DNA from: Gracilimonas mengyeensis
GTDB lineage: Bacteria > Bacteroidota > Rhodothermia > Balneolales > Balneolaceae
Direction: 5' to 3'
DNA length: 64,000 nt
NCBI RefSeq assembly: GCF_900182705.1
Contig: NZ_FXTP01000002.1
Coordinates: forward strand, 1-64,000
A program made the position numbers and the translations under genes. This document shows, in pieces, positions 43,531-52,151 of the stretch (the stretch's first letter is position 1; the number at the start of each line of letters is the position of its first letter). The notes under the pieces are model-generated. The model was given only the letters and a program-made list of their open reading frames with translations. It did not search any database and was not told where the DNA came from.

Positions 43531-46170
43531 ATGAATTTGAATAAATTTACTTTAAAGGCACAGGAAGCCGTACAAAAGGCACTGGAAATAGCCCAGGGAG
43601 AGAACAACCAGGCGGTGGAGCCTGCTCATATCCTGAAAGCATTTTTAAGTGACAGTGAGAGTATTGTAAACACTCTGCTGGATAAGTTGGGAGCCAACAG
43701 TCAGGGTATTGGAAATGCATTAGACAGTATCATAGCTCGTTTGCCCAATGTACAAGGGGCTTCGGTGACGGGACAATACCTGTCCAATACCAGCAAAGAG
43801 GCTTTCGATAAAGCCCAGAAACAAGCCACTGAAATGGGCGATGATTACATCAGCTCGGAGCACGTACTGATTGGTCTTACCCAGGTGAAGGGTGAAGTGA
43901 GCAGCGTGTTGAAAGATCAGGGTGTGACCAAGGATAACATCCTGAAAGTATTAACGGATGTACGCGGTAACCAATCGGTGGATGACCCCAATGCAGAAAG
44001 TCGCTACGGAGCCCTCAAGAAATACGGTCGTGATCTGAACGAGCAAGCAGAAAAGAATAAGTTGGACCCGGTGATTGGCCGTGATCAGGAAATCCGGCGC
44101 GTGATGCAGATTTTATCCCGCCGAACCAAAAACAACCCGGTGTTGATTGGCGAGCCCGGCGTGGGTAAAACCGCCATCGCCGAAGGTATGGCGCTGCGTA
44201 TTGTGCGGGGGGATGTACCCGAAGGTCTCAAGTCCAAGCGTATTGTAGCCTTGGATATGGGATCACTGGTAGCCGGAACCAAATTCCGGGGTGAGTTTGA
44301 AGAACGCCTGAAAGCCATCGTGAAGGAAGTGACCGAATCCGACGGGGAAGTGATCCTGTTTATTGATGAGATTCATACCCTGGTGGGAGCCGGTGCTACT
44401 GAAGGTGCCATGGATGCCGCCAACATTCTGAAGCCGGCTCTGGCCCGTGGTGAACTGCATGCCATAGGCGCCACCACGCTGGACGAATACCGTAAGCACA
44501 TCGAAAAAGACAAAGCCCTGGAGCGACGCCTGCAAACGGTGCTGATTAATGAGCCCTCGGTAGAAGATACCGTATCCATCCTTCGTGGATTGCAGGAACG
44601 CTACGAGGTGCACCACGGGGTTCGTATTAAAGATGCTGCGGTGGTGGCTGCAGCCGAGCTTTCACACCGTTACATCGGCGATCGTTTTCTGCCGGATAAA
44701 GCCATTGACCTGATTGACGAGGCCGCTTCCCGTTTGCGATTGCAGATTGACTCGTTGCCGGAAGAACTGGATGCGCTGGAGCGACAAATCCGTCAGCTTG
44801 AGATCGAACGCGAGGCCCTGAAGCGAGAGAAAGATGAATCCAAGATCGAAGGCATCGAAAAAGAACTGGCCGATTTGGAAGAGCAGCGCAAAACCATGCA
44901 CGTGCAGTGGGAGAAAGAACGTGACTTGATCCAGAAAGTGCGCGAATTAAAGCAGGTGATAGATACTACCCGCAACGAAGCCGACAAAGCCGAGAGGCAG
45001 GGCAACTACGAAAAAGTGGCTGAGTTACGCTACGGTACTATCGCCCAGCTGGAAAATGATCTGAAAGAATCGCAGGCCAAGCTGGATGATATGCAGGAAA
45101 ATCAATCCCTGCTAAAAGAGGAAGTGGATGCTGAAGACATCGCCGATATTGTAGCGCGCTGGACCGGCATCCCCGTCCGCAAGATGTTGCAGAGTGAGCG
45201 TAAGAAACTGCTCCACCTGGAAGAAGAATTGCACAAGCGAGTTGTTGGTCAGGATAAAGCCATTGAGGCCATTTCTGATGCCGTACGTCGCTCCCGTGCC
45301 GGTTTGCAGGATGAACAAAAGCCGATTGGGTCGTTTTTCTTCCTTGGCTCTACCGGGGTTGGTAAAACCGAGCTGGCCCGTTCGCTGGCTGATTTCCTGT
45401 TTAATGACGAGCAAGCCATGATCCGCATTGATATGAGTGAGTACATGGAGAAACACAGCGTGAGCCGTTTGGTAGGTGCGCCTCCGGGATACGTGGGCTA
45501 CGATGAAGGCGGACAACTAACCGAAGCTGCTCGCCGGCATCCGTATTCTGTAATATTGCTGGATGAGATCGAGAAAGCCCACCCGGATGTGTTTAACATC
45601 CTGCTGCAGGTGCTGGATGAAGGTCGCCTGACGGACAATAAGGGCACCACGGTGGATTTCAAAAATACCATCATCATCATGACTTCCAACATTGGTTCGC
45701 ACCTTATTTCTAATGAAATCGAGAAAACCGGCGGCGATATGACGGACGAGAAATACGAAGAGCTGCAGAACAAGCTGATTGATCAGCTGAAGCAGACTAT
45801 TCGTCCTGAATTCCTGAACCGTGTGGACGACACCATCGTATTCCACCCGCTGGGCAAAGAGCATATCCGGTCAATAGTGGATATTCAACTGCGCCGTGTA
45901 CACGAGATGCTCGGTAAAAACGAAGTGACGCTGGAGGTCCCCGAAAAAGTTAAAGACTGGCTGGCTGAGCGTGGATACGACCCGGTATACGGAGCTCGTC
46001 CGTTGAAGCGGGTAATCCAGCAGAACATTACCAACAGGCTGGCTACTCTGCTCATTAGCCGTGATGAAGAAGGTCCGGTGCACTTTGAAGCTACCATGGC
46101 GAAGAATGGCGAGTACATAGATTTTGCCGAGGTGGTGGAAGATGTAGATGCCTGGGCGGAAACGGATTAA
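43531..46170 (+). CDS. clpB: ATP-dependent disaggregase ClpB
   Basis: Hexameric AAA+ chaperone that pulls proteins out of aggregates together with DnaK. 879 residues: N-terminal Clp repeat domain (about 1-150), AAA1 with GEPGVGKT near 208, the long coiled-coil M domain (about 405-530), AAA2 with [18 protein letters not shown] near 610, and the C-terminal D2 small domain. No ClpP-binding IGF/L loop was noticed, as expected for ClpB. A good ribosome site (AAGGAGA) precedes ATG 43531. The stop TAA lies inside the first unit of a heptamer array, and a terminator follows at 46210. Confidence 0.96.
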   Translation: MNLNKFTLKAQEAVQKALEIAQGENNQAVEPAHILKAFLSDSESIVNTLLDKLGANSQGIGNALDSIIARLPNVQGASVTGQYLSNTSKEAFDKAQKQATEMGDDYISSEHVLIGLTQVKGEVSSVLKDQGVTKDNILKVLTDVRGNQSVDDPNAESRYGALKKYGRDLNEQAEKNKLDPVIGRDQEIRRVMQILSRRTKNNPVLIGEPGVGKTAIAEGMALRIVRGDVPEGLKSKRIVALDMGSLVAGTKFRGEFEERLKAIVKEVTESDGEVILFIDEIHTLVGAGATEGAMDAANILKPALARGELHAIGATTLDEYRKHIEKDKALERRLQTVLINEPSVEDTVSILRGLQERYEVHHGVRIKDAAVVAAAELSHRYIGDRFLPDKAIDLIDEAASRLRLQIDSLPEELDALERQIRQLEIEREALKREKDESKIEGIEKELADLEEQRKTMHVQWEKERDLIQKVRELKQVIDTTRNEADKAERQGNYEKVAELRYGTIAQLENDLKESQAKLDDMQENQSLLKEEVDAEDIADIVARWTGIPVRKMLQSERKKLLHLEEELHKRVVGQDKAIEAISDAVRRSRAGLQDEQKPIGSFFFLGSTGVGKTELARSLADFLFNDEQAMIRIDMSEYMEKHSVSRLVGAPPGYVGYDEGGQLTEAARRHPYSVILLDEIEKAHPDVFNILLQVLDEGRLTDNKGTTVDFKNTIIIMTSNIGSHLISNEIEKTGGDMTDEKYEELQNKLIDQLKQTIRPEFLNRVDDTIVFHPLGKEHIRSIVDIQLRRVHEMLGKNEVTLEVPEKVKDWLAERGYDPVYGARPLKRVIQQNITNRLATLLISRDEEGPVHFEATMAKNGEYIDFAEVVEDVDAWAETD

Positions 46171-46382
46171 AGATTCAAGATTTAAAATTCAAGACTTGAA
46201 AAAGAGTAGGGCGGACAGATTTGTCCGCCTTTCTTTTACATGGAAAGGATGGGAATTTTGAGTGTTGAATTAAAGTGCCGTGGAGTTCAGGTACATATCT
46301 CCAAGAACAGAAGTTGTTGCGAGCTCCGTATTCACCTCAGTTTCTGATCCAATTCAACATTCAAAATTCAAAACTTAAAATT
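46165..46382. repeat. Heptamer arms around the clpB terminator
   Basis: The array GATTAAAGATTCAAGATTT (from 46165) contains the clpB stop codon TAA (46168-46170). Inverted units lie at 46351-46382 (AATTCAACATTCAAAATTC). TTGAATN-like units also appear at 46259-46270. Between the arms are the terminator and about 110 bp without an ORF. This is most of the 349-bp gap before the propeller gene. Confidence 0.7.
46210..46237 (+). terminator. Intrinsic terminator after clpB
   Basis: A perfect 8-bp stem GGCGGACA / TGTCCGCC with loop GATT is followed by TTTCTTTT. A related palindrome without T tract is at 34121-34140. Confidence 0.88.
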
Positions 46383-46398
46383 CCTTCCACGTTTGATT

Positions 46399-46447
46399 CT
46401 CGTTCCGCCGCTCTGCTGCGGAATGTATGTCAGAGGCTCTGCCTCGC
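46399..46447. repeat. Double-hairpin dispersed repeat (AGGCTCTGCCT type)
   Basis: TTCCGC / GCGGAA (46403-46423) and AGGC-TCT-GCCT (46434-46444) sit side by side. This layout, with its GCTCTGC core, recalls small palindromic repeats seen in many unrelated bacterial genomes. A partial match (CACGCTCTGCGCTGGAAC) is at about 61002-61019. Confidence 0.5.
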
Positions 46448-46519
46448 AAACCTCATTTGCTACTTATCTTCCATAAAATTAGATTCTATCGTCAATAGAA
46501 ATAAATTTTCGGATAAAAA

Positions 46520-47635
46520 ATGGGGTATCGAGTTTTAGGGTGCGTACTGTTAGTTCTAACGGTCTCTTGCACCTCTTCAGAAGAGCAGGAAAATAAGCAA
46601 ATAGCTTTTAGCGCTACCTATAAAAAAGTGCTGGAAATCAGTGGTCAGGAAGGACCGGAGGCAAGCTGGATGTTACGCCCCGGCAATATCTCCCTGGATA
46701 AGGAAGGCCGTATTTACATCACTGATGAGCAGCGGAATTTCATACAAAAATTCGACTCATCAGGTACTTTCATTCAGAAGATAGGCGCTTCAGGCAGTGG
46801 GCCGGGCGAGTTTAACAATCTGTTTGGGGTATATGCAGATAGTGTACTCATTGGCTTTTCCAGAGGTACTTCCAGAATGCTCAGGTTTTCGCTTGATGGA
46901 GATTTTCAACAATCCTATCCCATACAAGGCGTCTCCTCAAAACCCCAAATGCACCGTATCGGAGATCAGTTCCTACTGTTTCATGTGAACTACGGGGATG
47001 CCCCGGATGAAAAATACACCCTGCATATCTACAATAAATCCTTCGAATTGATCGACGAACAGATTCATTTATCCGAATTATATGAGAACTTTAACCCCGA
47101 TCACACGAACCTGGCTTTGGCTTTTCCCAATTCGGTGGTTTTTTTAGATGATAGCCGATTACTGATGGCGCCGGCCATTTATTCCGGAAAACTTTTTGAA
47201 TACAAGCTGAACCCTCAAAGCGGTGAGTGGGAGCAGGCATCCGTCGTAGAAGGGAAGTCAATAGCCAAAGGGTATTCGGTGTTAAACAACAGTAAGGATG
47301 CCGATATGGTGCTTTTCCCGAAGCACAGCGATGATGGTCTGTATTTTCGCATATACGGACAATCTATGTACTTGTCGCAATTGAGGGACGGCCGGTACGT
47401 ACACTTCATTCGCCGGGATGTGGATCAGATCCGGGAATATGGTATAGAGCTCTACGATGAAGACTTAAATTTCCTGGGCTACAAGGAACTGCTGACCGAT
47501 CCGAACCCTAATGACGAAGAGAAAATTATTTTAAGGCAACCTCAGGATATGGATAGCAGAAACCGGTTTTACAGTATCGATTTTGGCGATGACGGGGCGA
47601 TGGTGGTAGCGCACGAATTGGTGATTGAGAATTAA
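46520..47635 (+). CDS. 6-bladed beta-propeller lipoprotein
   Basis: 371 residues with a lipoprotein signal (LLVLTVSC, Cys17). Repeated blade motifs follow: DKEGRIYITDEQRNFIQKFD, SGTFIQKIGASGSGPGEF (the G-x-G-P-G-E-F block is typical of this family) and YDEDLNFLGYKE near the end. Bacteroidota carry many such DUF4934/DUF5128-like surface propellers, usually of unknown function. Its stop TAA is inside an AAGATTA array. Three relatives lie at 49.5, 51.1 and 61.1 kb. Confidence 0.85.
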   Translation: MGYRVLGCVLLVLTVSCTSSEEQENKQIAFSATYKKVLEISGQEGPEASWMLRPGNISLDKEGRIYITDEQRNFIQKFDSSGTFIQKIGASGSGPGEFNNLFGVYADSVLIGFSRGTSRMLRFSLDGDFQQSYPIQGVSSKPQMHRIGDQFLLFHVNYGDAPDEKYTLHIYNKSFELIDEQIHLSELYENFNPDHTNLALAFPNSVVFLDDSRLLMAPAIYSGKLFEYKLNPQSGEWEQASVVEGKSIAKGYSVLNNSKDADMVLFPKHSDDGLYFRIYGQSMYLSQLRDGRYVHFIRRDVDQIREYGIELYDEDLNFLGYKELLTDPNPNDEEKIILRQPQDMDSRNRFYSIDFGDDGAMVVAHELVIEN

Positions 47636-47689
47636 AGATTAAAGATTGCAGAAAATGCGCTCGTTTCACCGCGCCGTTTCGAAATGTCT

Positions 47690-47860
47690 TAAGGGGCTTT
47701 TTCCAGCCAAGTCCTGAAGGGACACCAGCACCAGTGCAGGGCAACGCCCTGTGAAACAAACGCCCGCCAAAGCAAAAGCCCAATGGGGCGTAATTACCAA
47801 CGGACCGGGAAGTCCGGGCAGGCATTGCTCCCGAAGGGATACCCGGGACGCAACCAAATA
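47690..47860. repeat. REP-like palindromic cluster
   Basis: A G+C-rich block with short palindromes (CAGGGC-AAC-GCCCTG near 47737, GCCCAATGGGGC near 47779, CGGACCGGGAAGTCCG near 47801, CCCGAAGGGATACCCGGG near 47828). It fills the gap after the propeller gene. Part of it, from ACGGACCGGGA to GGGACG, is repeated in diverged form at 50673-50730. Confidence 0.6.
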
Positions 47861-47916
47861 GTTTAGGAACAAGCACGTCCAATTATTTATAGGTTAATAA
47901 TTTCTAATGTAACATT

Positions 47917-47924
47917 GGGGGGGG
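47917..47924 (+). repeat. G8 homopolymer tract
   Basis: Eight consecutive G in a strongly A+T-rich region, 74 bp before the small ORF that leads the accessory island. Such tracts are slippage-prone and, near promoters, can vary expression between cells. Confidence 0.55.
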
Positions 47925-47997
47925 TATTGCTCTTAGCTATAGATTGGTGTGGAATAAAAACCAAGGGGTAAATTCACGCCAATTATTGGAAGGACAC

Positions 47998-48180
47998 ATG
48001 AGAGTGGTTATGGTAATGGGTACAATTACAAACAAAAAAAACAGAAAGAATATGGGAAAACTTCCAATTGAGCAGGCAATAATATTTCTAAAAACTGAGA
48101 TTAGAGGTGCTTACTCCAACCAAAACAGGGATAAGAAGTTAAGGGCAATTTCTTATATAGATATCAAACTGGGGGGTTGA
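47998..48180 (+). CDS. Small ORF upstream of the AraC-type regulator
   Basis: 60 codons from ATG 47998, which has GGAAGGA just upstream; the frame is open from TTG 47944 and another ATG is at 48052. The C-terminal 42 residues (GKLPIEQAIIFLKTEIRGAY) look like an amphipathic helix; no family recognised. It stops 1 bp before the ATG of the AraC-type gene, right after a G6 run (48171-48176). Losing one G would join it in frame to that gene. It may be a real small protein, a leader peptide, or the 5' part of a frameshifted regulator. Confidence 0.42.
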   Translation: MRVVMVMGTITNKKNRKNMGKLPIEQAIIFLKTEIRGAYSNQNRDKKLRAISYIDIKLGG

Positions 48181-48181
48181 T

Positions 48182-48604
48182 ATGCATTCCAGCTTCAAAT
48201 CTGTTCAAGAAATATTAGAAAAGACCAAGAATGAAATAGTAGTCAATGGTTCTGACTTGCCACAAGATGTAAAAGACATGCTATGTTATATCCGGAAAAA
48301 CTTATTCAATGATTCTTTAACTATTTCAGAAATGAGGAATGATTTAAGAATTTTGAATAAGAACTATGCTGCTAGATTTAAATTATATACTGGATATAAT
48401 CCAAAAATATATATTATTGTAAAAAGACTAGAAACAGCAAAAAAAATTTTAACGAAAACTGAATTATCTATTACGCAAGTAAGTATTGCTTTGGGATTTT
48501 TATCACATTCATCTTTTAGCAAGATTTTTATAAAGAGTTTTGGGATAAGTCCTTCTAAGTGGATAGATGAGGAATTAAATTCAGATAAAAACTCACAAAA
48601 GTAA
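48182..48604 (+). CDS. AraC-type helix-turn-helix protein, DNA-binding domain only
   Basis: 140 residues consisting almost entirely of the double HTH of AraC/XylS regulators (about 28-130): first HTH around LTISEMRNDLRILNKNYAARF, second around ITQVSIALGFLSHSSFSKIF, then the signature SFGISPSKWI. No ligand-binding domain is attached. A+T-rich codon use matches the island rather than flanking genes. It is likely the regulator of the genes that follow; a 14-bp palindrome lies 9 bp after its stop. Confidence 0.82.
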   Translation: MHSSFKSVQEILEKTKNEIVVNGSDLPQDVKDMLCYIRKNLFNDSLTISEMRNDLRILNKNYAARFKLYTGYNPKIYIIVKRLETAKKILTKTELSITQVSIALGFLSHSSFSKIFIKSFGISPSKWIDEELNSDKNSQK

Positions 48605-48612
48605 AAAACTAG

Positions 48613-48626
48613 TATAGTATACTATA
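48613..48626. promoter_or_regulatory. 14-bp perfect palindrome, candidate operator
   Basis: TATAGTATACTATA lies in the 48-bp gap between the AraC-type gene and the thioredoxin-like gene. AraC proteins often bind direct repeats, so another factor or a simple A+T-rich promoter element is also possible. Confidence 0.4.
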
Positions 48627-48652
48627 AGAGCAATAAAATTTATACCATAATA

Positions 48653-49198
48653 ATGAAATACTTAAAGCTGTTTTTAATTGCCACATTTTTAAGTGCAGGT
48701 GCATATTTTTTTTATTCTTCAGTAAGTAATCAAGATATTTTGAGCGAGGAAAGTGATAGAATAGAATATATTACAAATAAAGTACGCTTAGATAATATTG
48801 GTTTAAATAAGAGCCTAGATAAAAGAGATATAAGATTAGTTTTTGCATTAGAGAATGTTTCTTGTTCTTCTTGTTTGAATGAAATTGATAGCTATATAAA
48901 TTTTATAGAAAAGACTTATCCAAAAAAGGATTTTAGTATTTTATTTTGGTTTAACATGGAGGATAGAGAGATTGCGGAGGGATATTATGAATCACTTGGA
49001 GGAAATTATGATTATTCATTTTCTGAGTTTGACACTACTTATTATAATTTATTAAGCAATGGTAATAAGTTATTGTTCGTGTCTGAATCAAATAATGTCT
49101 TTGCATATACAAGGGTACCTAATCTGATAACATCTGATGAAGAGAAAAAAAGCATATTCGATGATGTTGTCCATAACACTAATCTTAAAAGTAAATAA
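48653..49198 (+). CDS. Membrane-anchored thioredoxin-like protein (CSSC)
   Basis: 181 residues: one N-terminal hydrophobic segment (FLIATFLSAGAYFFYSS, residues 7-23), then a domain whose LVFALENVSCSSCLNEIDSY has Cys71 and Cys74 in the position of the thioredoxin active site after the first core strand, with DFSILFWF as a following strand. This fits a periplasmic MauD/TlpA-like thiol-disulfide protein, though the sequence is divergent and the cis-Pro cannot be fixed with certainty. It lies 1 bp before the cysteine-rich peptide gene, so the peptide is its likely substrate (inference). Confidence 0.72.
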   Translation: MKYLKLFLIATFLSAGAYFFYSSVSNQDILSEESDRIEYITNKVRLDNIGLNKSLDKRDIRLVFALENVSCSSCLNEIDSYINFIEKTYPKKDFSILFWFNMEDREIAEGYYESLGGNYDYSFSEFDTTYYNLLSNGNKLLFVSESNNVFAYTRVPNLITSDEEKKSIFDDVVHNTNLKSK

Positions 49199-49199
49199 T

Positions 49200-49454
49200 A
49201 TGAGATACATAAATAACATACTAAAAATCAGTTTCATTTTTTTTGCAATATCTTTGTGCTTTTCACAATGGAATAGCTCAAAGGCATCATCTAAGAGTGA
49301 CTTGAATAACAATAAATTTAGGACTAGTTGTTATTGGTGTCTTGAGGGTGATTGTCAAAGACAAGGTGGTGGGTCTGGATGGTCAGGCTGTGCTGATGGA
49401 TATAGCTATTGTGGATTTAGTGGGAATAGTTGCTGTGTAAGTTGTTTTCAGTAA
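49200..49454 (+). CDS. Small secreted cysteine-rich peptide
   Basis: 84 residues from ATG 49200 (the frame is open further upstream, but this start gives a signal peptide, ILKISFIFFAISLCFSQ). The mature peptide of about 60 residues has a polar spacer (SSKASSKSDLNNNKF) and a C-terminal core with eight cysteines: C44, C47, C52, C64, C71, C78, C79, C82, and many Gly and Ser (RQGGGSGWSG). Even cysteine number, size and position resemble the NVEALA-type and other Cys-rich peptides next to beta-propeller genes in Bacteroidota, but the NVEALA motif itself is absent. Possible toxin, signal or structural peptide. A strong terminator follows. Confidence 0.75.
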   Translation: MRYINNILKISFIFFAISLCFSQWNSSKASSKSDLNNNKFRTSCYWCLEGDCQRQGGGSGWSGCADGYSYCGFSGNSCCVSCFQ

Positions 49455-49474
49455 TAAGTAAAAGAATAATCAAT

Positions 49475-49516
49475 ATTAATGGGCTGACTTTTAGTAAAGT
49501 AGCCCATTAATTTTTC
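49475..49516 (+). terminator. Strong intrinsic terminator behind the peptide gene
   Basis: ATTAATGGGCT pairs with AGCCCATTAAT (11 bp), with an inner ACTTT / AAAGT extension around TAGT and one bulged G, then TTTTTCT. It ends 17 bp before the downstream propeller gene and would set peptide mRNA levels apart from it. Confidence 0.9.
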
Positions 49517-49532
49517 TATATCACATGAAATA

Positions 49533-50642
49533 ATGAAATCAATTAAAATAATAGCTTCATTCCTATTTTATTTTAGTTTAACTATAAGTATTGAGGCTCA
49601 GGACAAATTAAATATAGTCGTAGAAGAAGTCTCAGTTATTCAAACTGATGAAGATATATTTATAGGTGATCCAAGACATATTATTGCTGATAGTCTGATA
49701 TATGTTGCAGATCATGTTGATTTGACAATAAAAGTCTTCAATAAGGGCGGGAAGTATATCTCTAAATTTGGTGGAAGGGGCCGTGGTCCTGGAGAAATGC
49801 TTGATATGTCTGTGTTCTGGAAAACTAAAAATCACTTATTAGTATTTGATAATTTAAATGCAAAAGTAATAAAATGGACTCTGGAAGGTGATTTTTTGGA
49901 AGAAATTTTTATAAAAAATAGTGAATTGCAATGGCCTAGGGCAGTAGAAAACTATAGAGAGACAAATCATTTGTTAGTATATCACTTACCGAATCCTGAA
50001 GATGAAAGCTTATTCCATATATGGGATGAAAATTTTGATAGAAGGGTAAGATCCTTTTCTATAATTTCTTTGATTGAAGATAATATGGATAATTCTCAGC
50101 TAGAAAAAAATTTAATGAAATTTCAACCTGGTTCAATAGTTATTGACCGTAATGGTAAACTTTATTATTCTCCTTTTTTGTACAGAGGTATAATTTATGA
50201 GTATGACCTATCTTCAGCAAATGATTGGAATAATGTATACAAGGGTTACTCCGTATCTAATGATGTGTATGATGAAGTTCGCCGTAAAAAAACCGGGGCA
50301 GCCAAAAATTATGACATAAGTTTTTCTTTAAATGGTATTTCTTACGCCATTTTACTAAAAAGTATAAGTGTTGGAATGTATGAAACTAAAGAAGGCTATT
50401 TAATACATTTCATATCCTTTGTTAAAAATGGAAGAAAATTATGGGGGTTTGAAGTTTATGATGAAAATAGAAACTATTTAGGCTTCAAAAACTTAGTTAC
50501 TAAAGAAATAAAGGGAGAGGAGTCTACTTTGATACGGTTATTTACTAAAACAATTGATGATGAAAACCGTGTATTTGTAGTCGAAGACAAGGGGCAAGGG
50601 AAAAGGGAAATTAAATCATATAAAGTACATATCAACCAATAA
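49533..50642 (+). CDS. Exported 6-bladed beta-propeller protein
   Basis: 369 residues with a signal peptide (IIASFLFYFSLTISIEAQ; no lipobox seen, so periplasmic or surface). Blade motifs include DLTIKVFNKGGKYISKFG, the family block GGRGRGPGEMLDM, and DEDNRVFVVED-like endings; VYDENRNYLGFKNL matches the C-terminal strand of the lipoprotein at 46.5 kb. It starts 17 bp after the terminator behind the peptide gene, so it is expressed by read-through or a promoter within the terminator region. A+T-rich codons. Confidence 0.83.
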   Translation: MKSIKIIASFLFYFSLTISIEAQDKLNIVVEEVSVIQTDEDIFIGDPRHIIADSLIYVADHVDLTIKVFNKGGKYISKFGGRGRGPGEMLDMSVFWKTKNHLLVFDNLNAKVIKWTLEGDFLEEIFIKNSELQWPRAVENYRETNHLLVYHLPNPEDESLFHIWDENFDRRVRSFSIISLIEDNMDNSQLEKNLMKFQPGSIVIDRNGKLYYSPFLYRGIIYEYDLSSANDWNNVYKGYSVSNDVYDEVRRKKTGAAKNYDISFSLNGISYAILLKSISVGMYETKEGYLIHFISFVKNGRKLWGFEVYDENRNYLGFKNLVTKEIKGEESTLIRLFTKTIDDENRVFVVEDKGQGKREIKSYKVHINQ

Positions 50643-50672
50643 AATGGGCTACCTTTGTTGAATAATACACCA

Positions 50673-50782
50673 CGGACCGGGAGGCCCGCAAAGGCATTCC
50701 CAACCGGGTGATTGGGAACGATAACTGACGAGAGTTAATCAAGCCAAATTCTACCAAAGGTCATTCCTGCGCAGGCAGGAAT
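50673..50782. repeat. Diverged REP copy plus a 20-bp palindrome
   Basis: 50673-50730 resembles 47800-47855 (shared ACGGACCGGGA, AGGCATT, GGGA). At 50763-50782 lies ATTCCTGC-GCAG-GCAGGAAT, a palindrome of a type widespread in bacterial genomes. It lies just upstream of the pseudogene and marks its 5' break. Confidence 0.6.
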
Positions 50783-50789
50783 CCTATTA

Positions 50790-51090
50790 TTGATATAATA
50801 TCAAAAGGTGAAAACCTGCAATGCAATGGTTCATAGTTAAGTGCATTAAACCCATCTAATGTAACAAAGCCGTTACTAATATCTCTTGAAATAAGCGGAT
50901 ATAGTAAAGAAGATTTAAATCCTCAAAATGGAACAAGTGGTACATAACACCTACGGCAGGTGCTGGATACCAGTATTCAGCAAATCGGTTTGTAATTGGA
51001 GCCAAAATTACGCTAAGCTACGTAGAATATATGTCAGACTTGCCAACTTTATTACCCGGATTGGGTATTAAATTTGGGTATAAATTTTGA
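50790..51090 (+). pseudogene. Remnant of an outer-membrane beta-barrel gene
   Basis: Translating with one in-frame stop (TAG at 50834-50836) and one frameshift near 50938 gives a continuous barrel-like C terminus: LSALNPSNVTKPLLISLEI, GYSKEDLNPQNGTS, then WYITPTAGAGYQYSANRF, VIGAKITLSYVEYMSDL and GLGIKFGYKF followed by TGA at 51088-51090. Alternating strands and the terminal Phe are typical of outer-membrane barrels. The 5' part is missing and abuts a palindromic repeat. The family is not recognised. Confidence 0.62.
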
Positions 51091-51104
51091 TAGATATATT
51101 TGCT

Positions 51105-52151
51105 ATGATGAAATACATTTTTGTCCTTATTGTACTTTTTGTAGTAGATCCATTTAATGGGTACTCACAGGAGCTGAAATTATTAGCATCCTACGAAGAG
51201 CATATATATAGCCCAACTACTTTTTATGTGCTGGCAGAAGACACCATATTAACAGTAGAGTTAGGCAATAAGGAAGCAGTCCTGAACTTATTGGACTTAA
51301 AAAATAACAAAGTCATAAATTCTCAAAGGGCGGGTATGGGGCCCGGAGAGCTTGCTCAAAATGGAATGAAGTATATCACCAAAATAAGTAAAGACTCTAT
51401 TTGGGTGTGGGATGATGGTCTTCGCCGGGGTATGCTATATGATCAAGAATTGAATTATATCACGGATATTAAAGCGGAGGATCATGCTATTAACGCTGCT
51501 TTGTATGTAAACGATTCAACGGTTATTGCAAAAAAACCATATGAGAACCATAGTGTAGTGGGGCTTTATCCTTTGGACAAACTTCGTATTAAAAGTATTC
51601 CTTATTACCATATTGCTTCTTACGTATACAAAAGCTTTAATCCCTTTTTTCGAAATCCCTTGCTAAATCAGGGGCCCATGTTAGTAGGTTCTAAAGAAAC
51701 AGTATATATTGGTTTTGATTTTGGCTCTACTGTTCTTTCCATAGATCCAAATGGAAGTGTAGATACATTATCTACTCCTTATTTTTTTCCCTTTCCCAAG
51801 GTCACAAGCAATTCGGGATATATGGCTCCAGATCATGCAAAATCCCCCCTTACAACATTAAGTTTAAGCGGTGATGCAGAGTCAATTTATCTATTATTTT
51901 CAGGTGAAAAATTTGACGATAGTCCATTTAAAAATTTAGGTAGAGTGATTACTGGAAAAATTGCCGATGCCATTGAAGAATCTGAAAACGCAAAACAGGT
52001 ATTTATATTTGATAAAAAAAGTAGAAAAGTTATTAACAGTTTTAATTTACCTGTGCAATCAAAAGTGATTCAGGTGTATAAAGATTTTCTTTATACTCTT
52101 TCCTATCAACAAGGAAAGTATGTTATACTAAAATTTGACTTTATTCGGTAA
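51105..52151 (+). CDS. Exported 6-bladed beta-propeller-like protein
   Basis: From ATG 51105 (348 residues; the frame is open from TTG 51087, inside the pseudogene tail, and ATG 51108 is equally plausible). Signal peptide YIFVLIVLFVVDPFNGYSQ. Blades are weaker than in its relatives; AGMGPGELAQNGM corresponds to the G-x-G-P-G-E block, and KKSRKVINSFNLPV to a late blade. Its stop overlaps the start of the DoxX/MauE-like gene by 1 base, so the two are translationally coupled. Function unknown. Confidence 0.78.
   Translation: MMKYIFVLIVLFVVDPFNGYSQELKLLASYEEHIYSPTTFYVLAEDTILTVELGNKEAVLNLLDLKNNKVINSQRAGMGPGELAQNGMKYITKISKDSIWVWDDGLRRGMLYDQELNYITDIKAEDHAINAALYVNDSTVIAKKPYENHSVVGLYPLDKLRIKSIPYYHIASYVYKSFNPFFRNPLLNQGPMLVGSKETVYIGFDFGSTVLSIDPNGSVDTLSTPYFFPFPKVTSNSGYMAPDHAKSPLTTLSLSGDAESIYLLFSGEKFDDSPFKNLGRVITGKIADAIEESENAKQVFIFDKKSRKVINSFNLPVQSKVIQVYKDFLYTLSYQQGKYVILKFDFIR

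Noticed and set aside
49137-49199. Longer 105-residue version of the Cys-rich peptide starting at 49137
   Set aside because: It would add 21 basic and polar residues before the signal peptide and overlap the upstream gene by 62 bp. The ATG at 49200 gives a normal signal peptide.
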